Source: Bacteroidales bacterium UBA4417
Lineage (GTDB): Bacteria; Bacteroidota; Bacteroidia; Bacteroidales; UBA4417
Direction of reading: 5' to 3'
Assembly (NCBI GenBank): GCA_002389705.1
Contig: DGQJ01000351.1
Location: forward strand, 16,848 to 30,654
Length of the DNA stretch: 13,807 bases
How positions within the stretch are numbered: position 1 is the stretch's first letter; the number at the start of each line of letters is the position of its first letter. Of this stretch, positions 6,899 through 13,807 are shown one piece after another. Made by a program: the position numbers and the translations under genes. The notes below the pieces were generated by a model. The model saw only the letters and a program-made list of their open reading frames with translations. It had not been told where the DNA came from and searched no databases.

Positions 6899-6972
6899 GC
6901 GTATTTTTTTATACTTTTATACTCAGTTATTTAAACTTGTATTGAGTTAAATTCATTAGTTCAAAATAAATA

Positions 6973-7728
6973 ATGAATAGTTTCAGGAGCTACACCTTGC
7001 TTTTCAGGTTTCTCGAAACCTATACACCTGTTGGTTTTAAGGATATTGACCGTAATGATCCTTTGATGATAGAGCTTGAAGGGATGATGGAAAGGAATAA
7101 TCAGTTTTTCTATATCGCTGATATTATCCAGATGAAGGTTTTGTTTACCAGTAAGCGCAGTACGCAAATGATCGGGATTGAGCCGAAGGAAGTAAGCCCT
7201 TACCATTTTATGGAATGCACGCATCCGGAAGAGCTTCAAAGGCTTAACCGGGGGCGGGCAAAAACAATTAAACTGGCACAGGATCTTTTCATTACAGGAT
7301 GCGGAAAAACTATATTCTCGACTAATTTCCGGATGCATACTCCCGTCGGGGAATATTCTAATATACTAATCCAAGGCTATATGTATTATACTACCGTCCC
7401 TTATAAAACCGTTTTCTATCTTAAGATACATACAAATATCGATGGTTTCAAAAAGATTAAACATGGGTTTCATTATTATATTGGGAATGATTTGTCTTTT
7501 TTGAGGTATCCTGATGATGAAATGTTGAATATGGGTAATGTTTTTAGTGATCGTGAATTTGAGATTATCAAACTTATTGAATCGGGAATGAACACTGAAC
7601 AGATTTCTGAAAAACTTTTCCTGAGCCCATTTACTGTAAATACCCACCGTGGGAATATTTTAAAGAAAGCAGGTAAAGCTCATATTTTCGAGCTTATATA
7701 TGAGCTACAGGAGAGGGGAATTCTCTAG
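6973..7728 (+). CDS. PAS-like/LuxR-type HTH transcriptional regulator
   Basis: A 251-residue cytoplasmic protein. The C-terminal 63 residues (189-251) are a LuxR/GerE helix-turn-helix: FSDREFEIIKLIESGMNTEQISEKLFLS, the recognition helix PFTVNTHRGNILKKAG, and a closing helix. The N-terminal part (about 35-165) has the look of a PAS sensor domain: an opening helix, NNQFFYIADIIQMKVLFTSKRSTQMIGI, and later strands with YMYYTTVPYKTVFYLKI. This architecture is common in Bacteroidota, where it senses a small molecule or redox state. There is no receiver domain, so it is not a typical two-component response regulator. It is divergent from the desulfinase-like gene across about 440 bp that hold a promoter, a direct repeat and short ORFs. 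TAAACTTG at 6932-6939 could be its own -7 box, though I see no matching -33 box. The stop is TAG. Confidence 0.85.
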   Translation: MNSFRSYTLLFRFLETYTPVGFKDIDRNDPLMIELEGMMERNNQFFYIADIIQMKVLFTSKRSTQMIGIEPKEVSPYHFMECTHPEELQRLNRGRAKTIKLAQDLFITGCGKTIFSTNFRMHTPVGEYSNILIQGYMYYTTVPYKTVFYLKIHTNIDGFKKIKHGFHYYIGNDLSFLRYPDDEMLNMGNVFSDREFEIIKLIESGMNTEQISEKLFLSPFTVNTHRGNILKKAGKAHIFELIYELQERGIL

Positions 7729-7733
7729 TAGTA

Positions 7734-7850
7734 GACCCAAATTTCAAGTTTCAGATTCCAAACTTTAAGGGGTTTTATTATTGCCTGGTGTAGGGTGAAT
7801 TGTGCTTTGTGCTCAGTAAGTAACTTTTGGAATTTGGGCCTTGGGTTCTG
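7734..7850. repeat. REP-like inverted pair after the regulator gene
   Basis: A minus-strand copy of the dispersed motif at 7734-7763 (minus reading: GTTTGGAATCTGAAACTTG and on) and a plus-strand copy at 7826-7850 (TTGGAATTTGGGCCTTGG and on), about 62 bp apart. The first copy begins only five bases after the regulator's stop codon. The arrangement matches that at 5210-5310. No other feature is seen between 7729 and 7935. Confidence 0.55.
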
Positions 7851-7935
7851 TGTAATGGCATTTGTACCTTGCCTGTCCACAGCAGCGTTTAAGTTAATAA
7901 ATGTCGAACAATGTGTTGTAATCCCCAAAAACTGA

Positions 7936-8139
7936 TTATGAATTTCTCAGGATTAACTTGAAAACAGAAACGAAGAAGCCAAGTGCAGTTGCTACAGCAG
8001 CAAGTTTACTGCCATGTTCGTAAGCACCGGGAATCATTGATTTAGCCCGCATCATAAAGATTATCCCCCCATGCAAAGGATTGTATGATGGCCTACCAGT
8101 GTCATTAACGGATTGTGAAGAAACCAGGACCCAGATTTT
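7936..8139 (-). pseudogene. C-terminal remnant of a ZIP-family metal transporter
   Basis: A 67-codon minus-strand frame without a proper N-terminus. From about residue 21 it reads PLHGGIIFMMRAKSMIPGAY, then EHGSKLAAVATALGFFVSVF, and ends LILRNS. This matches the last two membrane segments of ZIP transporters, where the usual form is like AGAIL.ML.A.TMIPEAYEHGG.L...ATVLGF. The metal-ligand Glu in the MIPEA motif is Gly here, and the roughly 200 residues that should precede are absent; the frame hits a stop at 8140-8142 just downstream of the channel gene. So this is a decayed fragment, not a working gene. The first 20 residues probably are not derived from the transporter. The ZIP assignment rests on my recall of the motif and needs a profile search. 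Confidence 0.5.
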
Positions 8140-8157
8140 TTACCTGATCGCCCTCCC

Positions 8158-8847
8158 TTAATCCTTATTTTTCTGATCGCCCTGCATCAAAAACTTACCG
8201 ATCAGAAATGCGATAATTATAGCCACATACAACTGACCTGTAATTGAAATAAGATAAGCAAGTGTCTGTGTCTCGGGGATACGGGGCGTAATATCACCAT
8301 AGCCAACTGTTGACATGGTTACAAAACTGTAATACAGGTAATGCGCGAAAACACGGTGCTCAATGTAAGAAGGAAAGTTATAGGCGCCGGTATAAATGCT
8401 ATCCGAAAGAAATGCCAGGCTCGCCCCGATAATACCAGCCAGCAGGTAAACGTTGATGGAGGTTATCAGTACATTAATATCAACCGTTTTGCTCTTCGAA
8501 ATAAACCTGATCAGGAAACTCTCCACAAAAATAAAAAAGGCCACTATAAAAGCGAGTTTCACAACATCAACATACACGGAATCGAATCCAACCGGTTTTA
8601 ACCAGATTAATACCATCATCGAAATTACTATAACCCTGATAAGATGCTTCCGTGATTTTTGAACATCCGCAACCACCGTACTTTGAATAAAAAGGAAACT
8701 CAACGTTACAACGAAGATAATTTCTGAAAGCTTCCCATTACCGAAAAATGCAGGCAATATCAGGGTAAGTAGCGTGGAAAGGAACAGCACCAGAAAACGG
8801 TTATCCTCCAGCCAGGTATTTGATTTTTTTAACTGTCGCTTTATCAT
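8158..8847 (-). CDS. Potassium-channel-like membrane protein
   Basis: A 229-residue inner-membrane protein. Hydrophobic segments lie at about residues 19-35, 42-60, 70-83, 94-116, 129-148 and 199-220. Between the last two is a pore loop, HYLYYSFVTMSTVGYGDITP, with the K+ selectivity filter TVGYGD at 180-185. The layout is four segments followed by a two-segment pore module (ion channel 2 family). There is no Arg-rich voltage sensor in the fourth segment and no cytosolic RCK/TrkA-N domain, so gating is not evident; the tail after the last helix is only about ten residues. A pore of this kind would pass K+ as a tetramer. It appears to be a single-gene unit, running away from the MscS gene across a 486-bp gap. 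Confidence 0.88.
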   Translation of the reverse strand: MIKRQLKKSNTWLEDNRFLVLFLSTLLTLILPAFFGNGKLSEIIFVVTLSFLFIQSTVVADVQKSRKHLIRVIVISMMVLIWLKPVGFDSVYVDVVKLAFIVAFFIFVESFLIRFISKSKTVDINVLITSINVYLLAGIIGASLAFLSDSIYTGAYNFPSYIEHRVFAHYLYYSFVTMSTVGYGDITPRIPETQTLAYLISITGQLYVAIIIAFLIGKFLMQGDQKNKD

Positions 8848-9333
8848 AATCCGGCTAAATTACTTTCTGAATAGACAAATACAAGCAGTAAATTTAGGAA
8901 AAAATTAATACCAGGCCTGTCGGCTGCATATTTACAACTTAAATGATTTTTCAGTAACTTGCAGCAAAAATCAATCTTAAGCTTAGGCTGGAACTAAGTT
9001 AAAGAAAGCGCAGTACAATTATTGCAGGAAAGGGAAAATGTTTTAACGAAGAAACTTAAGCAAAATAATTCCTTTAAGCGTTTTTTAATCAGTTCGGTTT
9101 CAGCAACTGCTTATTAGTGTTTGCCTTGTGCTGCTGATGTAACTCCTGATGAATTAAAAGAGATTGCACAATTTTTAATCGGGTAAACAGATTAATAGTG
9201 AACCGGTTAAACAGCTTAGCAACTACATTCAATAATTCCGGGCGACCTGATCTTTTTGGAGAAATTCAAATACTTAGGACAGATTCTCGTATCAGCCAGC
9301 TTCAGCATATCTTACCAGTAATAATACCGCCTT
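8848..9333. other. Gene-poor divergent region between the two channel genes
   Basis: No confident gene. On the plus strand at 8998-9186 a frame is open apart from one TAG at 9115-9117. It reads KESAVQLLQERENVLTKKL before the stop and AADVTPDELKEIAQFLIG after it. This could be a decayed gene, but it has no good start and no family I know. The region must also hold the promoters of both flanking channel genes; none matches the consensus well. TGTATTTG on the minus strand (near 8876-8883) is one base off for the potassium-channel gene. Confidence 0.3.
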
Positions 9334-11190
9334 ATGAAAATCAATTATCTGTTTTTGAGCATACTGTTCAGTTTGTGCCAATTGGGTGCCTATCCGCAAA
9401 AAAGCAGGGTGAATGAATCCCGCGTTGAAAAATCAAAAAATGAAGCCGATGCAGCCATTCTGTACCAGGAGCATATCCTCGACTCACTGGTGAAAGTACG
9501 TTTGCAGGATGAACTTGCTGAGTACCAGGGCGACAGGAAGAGATCGTTAGATCTGGAAGCGAAACTCAGGAAAATTGAAGAAAAGGATTCGTTGCGAAAG
9601 GTTGAACTGATGCAGAAAATTGATACGCTAAAATTGCATGCCACCGGGCATGCTATTGCACCCTTTGGCGACACTTTGTTTTATATTTTTGCAAAGATGG
9701 TTTCGTATTCACCCGAAGAACGTTCCCAAAGCATTAACAAACGTATTCGGCAGGTTTACCAGGATGCTTTTTTTAATCCTGATTCGCTCAGTTTATCGGA
9801 AACTGAATTGGGAACAGAAATTGGCTACAAAAATCACCTTATCATCATGATGGTGACCAAAGTGGATGGTTTAATTGTAAATAAGGACCACAAACAGCTG
9901 GCTGCCGAATATATAAACCTGATCAGAACAGCCATTGTGAAGGAGAAAGAAGCTCACAGCTTTGTGAACTGGATCAAGCGAATAGGATTAGTGTTGTTGA
10001 TAATTGGCGGATTAAGCCTGATCATTTTTCTGGTTACCAAAGCTTTCCGGTGGATAAACATGCGGCTTACTAGTAATCATGAAACATTCCTGAATGGTCT
10101 TACCATAAACAAAATCAAGATTTTTACCGCTGAACATTTCGAGAAGTTTGTTTTACGGCTCACAAGCCTTTTACGCTTCATTGTCATCATATTTATTGTA
10201 TACCTTTCGTTGCCCTTACTGTTCAGCATATTCCCGGAAACGAAAATGTGGACCAGCACTTTACTTCAATGGATCCTTGGCCCGGCTGGAAAGGCGTTGC
10301 GGGGTTTCATAGGATTCCTGCCAAACTTGTTCTCCATTTTGGTTATTGTGTTCATTTTCAGGTATGCCATAAAAGGGGTTAAATATTTTGTCAATCTGAT
10401 TGAAAAAGGACAGATCGAACTCAATGGATTTCATGCCGACTGGGCTCATCCTACTTTCCGGATTTTGAAATTCCTGCTGTACGCATTTATGCTTGTGCTC
10501 ATTTTCCCTTACCTGCCTGGTTCCGATTCATCTGCTTTCAAAGGAGTTTCGGTATTTATAGGTATATTATTCTCGTTGGGTTCGTCGAGTGCTATCGCTA
10601 ATATGGTGGCCGGATTGGTCATAACCTATATGCGTCCTTTCAAGATTGGCGACCGGGTAAAAATAGGGGACATTACCGGCGATGTGGTTGAAAAAACCAC
10701 ACTGGTTACACGGATCAGGACCATCAAGAATGAAGATGTTACGGTGCCTAATTCAACAGTATTGCTTAGCAGTACAACCAACTATTCAACCAATACCCGG
10801 GCGCCTGAACCTGGTTTGATAATTCATACCACAGTTACCATTGGTTACGATGTGCCATGGAAAGATATGCACCAGGCACTTATAAATGCTGCCTTGCGTA
10901 CTGATTTGGTTTTAAAAACGCCTGAACCCTTTGTATTGCAGACCAGCCTCGACGATTTTTATGTTTCGTACCAGATTAATGCTTACACCCGCGAAGCTAA
11001 CCAGCAGGTGAGCATATACTCGCAGCTTCACCAGAACATACAGGATTGCTGCAACGAAACAGGTATCGAAATTATGTCGCCACATTACCGCAACCAGCGC
11101 GACGGGAATACAACTACTATTCCGGCAAATTATCTCCCAAAGGATTATCAGGCGCCAGTGTTTAATGTAAAACAGGTTAAGGATAAATAG
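9334..11190 (+). CDS. MscS-family mechanosensitive channel, large type
   Basis: A 618-residue protein. It starts with a signal peptide (MKINYLFLSILFSLCQLGAYPQ), followed by a periplasmic region to about residue 212 with a charged coiled coil around 45-98. Membrane segments follow at roughly 217-240, 275-300, 325-345, 375-395 and 405-432. The conserved MscS core begins at the Gly/Ala/Ser-rich pore helix GILFSLGSSSAIANMVAGLVITYMRPF (ending about 435) and continues through the beta domain (KIGDRVKIGDITGDVVEKTTLVTRIRT, VTVPNS) to the C-terminal alpha/beta domain near residue 590. Such channels release solutes on osmotic downshock; the extra N-terminal part, as in MscK/YnaI-like forms, may tune gating. 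The start is supported by the signal peptide directly after it. It appears monocistronic and stops with TAG. Confidence 0.92.
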   Translation: MKINYLFLSILFSLCQLGAYPQKSRVNESRVEKSKNEADAAILYQEHILDSLVKVRLQDELAEYQGDRKRSLDLEAKLRKIEEKDSLRKVELMQKIDTLKLHATGHAIAPFGDTLFYIFAKMVSYSPEERSQSINKRIRQVYQDAFFNPDSLSLSETELGTEIGYKNHLIIMMVTKVDGLIVNKDHKQLAAEYINLIRTAIVKEKEAHSFVNWIKRIGLVLLIIGGLSLIIFLVTKAFRWINMRLTSNHETFLNGLTINKIKIFTAEHFEKFVLRLTSLLRFIVIIFIVYLSLPLLFSIFPETKMWTSTLLQWILGPAGKALRGFIGFLPNLFSILVIVFIFRYAIKGVKYFVNLIEKGQIELNGFHADWAHPTFRILKFLLYAFMLVLIFPYLPGSDSSAFKGVSVFIGILFSLGSSSAIANMVAGLVITYMRPFKIGDRVKIGDITGDVVEKTTLVTRIRTIKNEDVTVPNSTVLLSSTTNYSTNTRAPEPGLIIHTTVTIGYDVPWKDMHQALINAALRTDLVLKTPEPFVLQTSLDDFYVSYQINAYTREANQQVSIYSQLHQNIQDCCNETGIEIMSPHYRNQRDGNTTTIPANYLPKDYQAPVFNVKQVKDK

Positions 11191-11618
11191 AACGTATCCT
11201 TGATATCGGATAAATATTGTTTAGCATTCAGTGTTCAGAACCAACTGGGGATTACAAATTAAAAATGGAACTCAAACTGAATGCTGTACAGGAATGATGC
11301 TGTTAGCCTAAAGTGTGAATTTGTCAGTTTGTTAGTTTCAGCTTCAAACAGCTAACCCACGATAAGGCGTGAGAATACGTGGAAGCTCTCCGGATGTAGG
11401 TTTTGAAACACTATCCTATAGATTGGCGATAGTTTTACATCTTTCTGATGCCCGCAAACTGAAACCGGATATAACATTTATGTTTATAACCATTATCAGG
11501 CAAAACAAAAAATCAGCGTTCAACTCTATTAAAACTGCTTATTCTTAATAATTTAGAGCAAGTGTATCACAGTTAATCCGTCAGAAACTTTTTAGGTTAA
11601 AAGGAGGCAGGCTATGTG
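11191..11618. other. Gene-free region between convergent genes
   Basis: The region lies between the 3' ends of the MscS and DUF2252 genes, and I see no coding frame. It has three dyads: a weak one right after MscS (TATCC/GGATA, 11195-11212), a perfect 10-bp inverted repeat AGCATTCAGT/ACTGAATGCT with a 43-bp loop (11223-11285), and ACTATC/GATAGT (11410-11433) followed by a short T run. Some may end transcription from one or both sides. Confidence 0.4.
11223..11285. repeat. Perfect 10-bp inverted repeat
   Basis: AGCATTCAGT at 11223-11232 is matched exactly by ACTGAATGCT at 11276-11285. The loop of 43 bases is too long for a classic intrinsic terminator, and no T run follows. It lies about 30 bp after the MscS stop codon. 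Confidence 0.4.
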
Positions 11619-13001
11619 CTATGAAGTTGCTTCAGCTACTTTAATTCTTCCGCTTTTAGCGGCACTAATTAAAGCCTGGTAATCTTCTTCAGTCTGGTTG
11701 GCATAGGCAAAAGCAAAATTTACCATGGCCTGATCCAGTTCGTCACTGTTACCTGCATAACCGGCAATCATAGCCGCGTCACCCGACTTTGCATGTGCCA
11801 GTGCCAATGCCCATCCGCATAACGAACTATATTGAGCAATATTGTCAACTTTGGTCGAATTCGGATCAAACTCAACACCACCTTTCATATCACGTAGCTG
11901 CCTCACATAAAAGTCGCCGCCGCCACTCTGAAACCATCCCAGGAATATATCCGGAGCAGCTTGTAACAGCCGCTGGCCAATTACTACCCTTTGACCCTGG
12001 TTTTCATAAATCGATTTTGAAACGTAAGGTTCAAGCACTGAGCGCTCCGCCTGCTTTATCTGAAGGAATAAGGGATCATCGGAATGATTACCGGTCACGA
12101 AAACTAACCAGCACCGGGTACCCACGCTTCCTACACCAACAATTTTTCGCACCACATCCGTAATGCGGTAATTCCTGAGCAGTGATTTTCGTTCATCAGC
12201 CAATGACTGAAAATACGATTCGAAAAATAATCCCAGAGCTTCTTCAATGGGCCGTCCATCCTGAACATTTGTTTCCCTCACGATAAAAGGTGCATTTTCG
12301 CGCAGACGGTATTTTTCATCAACCAGGTCAGTAAGCTTGCCGAGTACTTGCAAATGGGTTCGCTGGCGGGCTTTAGCCATAATTTTTAATGCACCTTTTT
12401 GAGCAGTTCCGGTCAGGAATTCTAAAATATCAGCTTCATTTATGGTTGCATACCACAAATCAAGGTAACCCATGCGGGCATATTCCTGCATATGTTTGCG
12501 GTAAGAACTAACAGCTGCCTGCACGCCTTGCCTGCAAAGGCGTTTATTGGCTCCCAGGAATCTTCCCGAAGCTACAATACTTGCGACCAGTCTTTTTAAG
12601 TCCCATTCCCAGGGGCCAGGCAAGGTTTCGTCAAAATCATTGATACCAAAACCAGGTTGCGTTCAGCCGAAGCAAAAACGCCGAAGTTCGCCACATGCAT
12701 GTCGCCGCATGCTTGCACGTTTGGGTCCAGCAGCAAGATCAGCAGCCATAATGGTAGCTCCACCCCTGAGGAAGGCAAATGGTGAGGTAAGCATACGCGC
12801 ATACCTTATCGGAACTAGTTCCTGCAATCGGGTTTGGCCCTGCACTTCTAGAATGGATACAGAATCTGCACGTTTAGCTGACGGTTTGTAATCTCCTTGT
12901 TTAATTCGCAGAAATTTCACGCGTAAGGCTTTGTCAGCAGCCATGCGTTCTTCAATCGTTGGTGCTTTCGATTGAAAGTGTTTTAAAATTGTTGAGTCCA
13001 T
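11619..13001 (-). pseudogene. DUF2252 protein gene with two compensating frameshifts
   Basis: The start (ATG at 13001, MDSTILKHFQSKAPTIEERM) and the body (11619-12623) lie in the same frame, together 461 codons, the normal size for DUF2252. Between them the frame is lost: after AADLAAGP the family sequence NVQACGDMHVANFGVFASAERNL continues one frame over, and from INDFDETLPGPWEWDLKRL it returns to the first frame. One extra base in a three-A run (12720-12722 as T on plus) and one missing base in a four-T run (12648-12651 as A on plus) account for this exactly. DUF2252 proteins have a kinase-like fold; GDMHVAN resembles the catalytic loop (HxDxxxxN type) and NDFDE the metal-binding loop. The role is unknown. 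Either both lesions are homopolymer sequence errors and the gene is intact (460 residues), or it is a pseudogene. The stop is TAG. Confidence 0.8.
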
Positions 13002-13391
13002 GGTTTAATCCGGGTAAAAAACATTGTTTTGTACTACTACTTCTTCAAATTAATTGTTATTGCTGTTCATTATTCGGAATCACAGATTTCTGTTTAATCT
13101 GTTCGTAGGGGAGGGGACGATTTTTCATTCTTTTACTGAAGCATGGCATGATATGGTTTATCGGTTTTCGTAACTGAGAAATCACCTCGACCAAGTATTA
13201 ATTTATATATCTGGAAAATTGTTTCAGATTATTTAAAAGTTCAGGACTGTCAGACTCTTCTAAATAAGAATAGTGTGGCTTAAATTGTTGTTACATAGTT
13301 CCCGGCTAATCCTTGTGGGGTGTAGTAATAACTTGCTCTATCAAAGGTAGCGATGATTCTATAAGAATGTAATTTTTAAATTCAGATGATA

Positions 13392-13419
13392 AATAAATAC
13401 TTACTTGTAGGTATTTATT
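13392..13419. repeat. 9-bp inverted repeat (hairpin)
   Basis: AATAAATAC (13392-13400) and GTATTTATT (13411-13419) pair perfectly around a 10-base loop. The stem is AT-rich and weak as RNA, so a protein-binding site is as likely as a terminator. Confidence 0.45.
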
Positions 13420-13763
13420 CAGTTAAGTGTAATGTTTTCAACTATATAGCTATATTATCAAATGTATTTGGTCTTTTCCATTTGTTCAATATCCTGAATC
13501 ATGAAATGAGTTTTTACTTTTTTTTCTAAAAATGAACGATGATTAGCCTTTAAATGATATTCTGAGCTAAATCAGGTAAAAAAAAGGTGTAGTTTTCTTC
13601 TGCCCTGATTCATAAATACTTAATCATTTTTACGCTGAAAATCCTTTTCTGGTCATCAGATCAGGTTAAAAAAACTTTCATTTTTTTTGATTTCGAATTA
13701 GACTGATAATGAATGGTTTTAGAGGATGAATTGAAATATTTAGTATTTTTTTTCAGTAAAAAG

Positions 13764-13793
13764 TTGCAGGTGTAAAAAATGTATTTACCTTTG
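13764..13793 (+). promoter_or_regulatory. Strong Bacteroidota-type promoter pointing out of the window
   Basis: TTG (13764-13766) is followed after 19 bp by TACCTTTG (13786-13793), a full match to TAnnTTTG, and then CACTCCC. The start of transcription should be just before the window's end. The gene it drives lies beyond 13807 and cannot be seen. Confidence 0.6.
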
Positions 13794-13807
13794 CACTCCC
13801 AATCACG

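Larger units (their letters stand above)
13002..13807. other. AT-rich region without a confident gene
   Basis: No supported gene in 806 bp. Contents: the upstream region of the DUF2252 gene; two short overlapping minus-strand frames (13198-13290 and 13280-13375) that could be a gene remnant; a 9-bp hairpin (13392-13419); a 12-bp palindrome (13444-13455); short direct and inverted repeats around ATCAGGT (13569-13670); and an outward promoter at the end. It may be the end of one transcription domain and the leader region of a strongly expressed gene outside the window. Confidence 0.4.

Noticed and set aside
9198..9416. Plus-strand 72-codon frame overlapping the MscS start
   Set aside because: It runs into the signal-peptide region of MscS in another frame, with no recognisable domain; probably chance.
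1..13807. tRNA, rRNA, CRISPR array, complete insertion sequence or prophage
   Set aside because: No cloverleaf with a T-arm motif, rRNA core sequence, regularly spaced repeats or transposase/integrase frame was seen on either strand.

Overview
The window looks like a chromosomal segment from a member of the Bacteroidota, probably Bacteroidales or a close relative. The base composition is moderately AT-rich. Starts lack clear Shine-Dalgarno sequences, and the best promoter candidates have the Bacteroidota form TTG-n19..23-TAnnTTTG. The gene content fits too: a DUF4136 lipoprotein, small outer-membrane barrels with signal peptides, a PAS/LuxR-type regulator and a large MscS channel. No rRNA, tRNA, CRISPR array or complete insertion sequence was recognised.

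Left part (334-6527, all minus strand, so read right to left). The most distinctive gene is a 395-residue cytoplasmic protein (5340-6527) that resembles DszB, the 2'-hydroxybiphenyl-2-sulfinate desulfinase, and keeps its Cys/His/Arg catalytic set. Downstream lies a tight cluster: a small membrane protein broken by an in-frame TAG (4846-5142), a periplasmic single-domain rhodanese (4205-4822), an outer-membrane barrel (3376-4167) and a CoA-disulfide/persulfide reductase with a C-terminal rhodanese domain (1650-3335). Gaps inside this cluster are 23-40 bp. Together they suggest a sulfur module in which sulfinate sulfur and sulfane sulfur are handled at several cell locations; this is inference. 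A DUF4136 lipoprotein and a small barrel protein (334-1543) follow as a separate two-gene unit.

Control region (6534-6972). A divergent PAS/LuxR-type regulator (6973-7728) faces the desulfinase-like gene. Between them are a good minus-strand promoter (6857-6887), a 10-bp-spaced direct repeat ATCAAT over its -33 box, and one or two short ORFs. The better of these would encode 42 residues, just ahead of the desulfinase-like gene.

Middle (7729-9333). This holds REP-like inverted elements, the C-terminal remnant of a ZIP metal transporter, a six-segment potassium-channel-like protein (8158-8847) and a gene-poor stretch with a possible degraded ORF.

Right part (9334-13807). A 618-residue MscS-type channel is on the plus strand. 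A DUF2252 gene on the minus strand is interrupted by two homopolymer frameshifts that cancel each other. An 806-bp AT-rich region without a confident gene ends in a strong promoter pointing out of the window. Three disrupted genes in under 14 kb mean either local decay or sequence errors; the homopolymer context of the DUF2252 lesions favours errors there.
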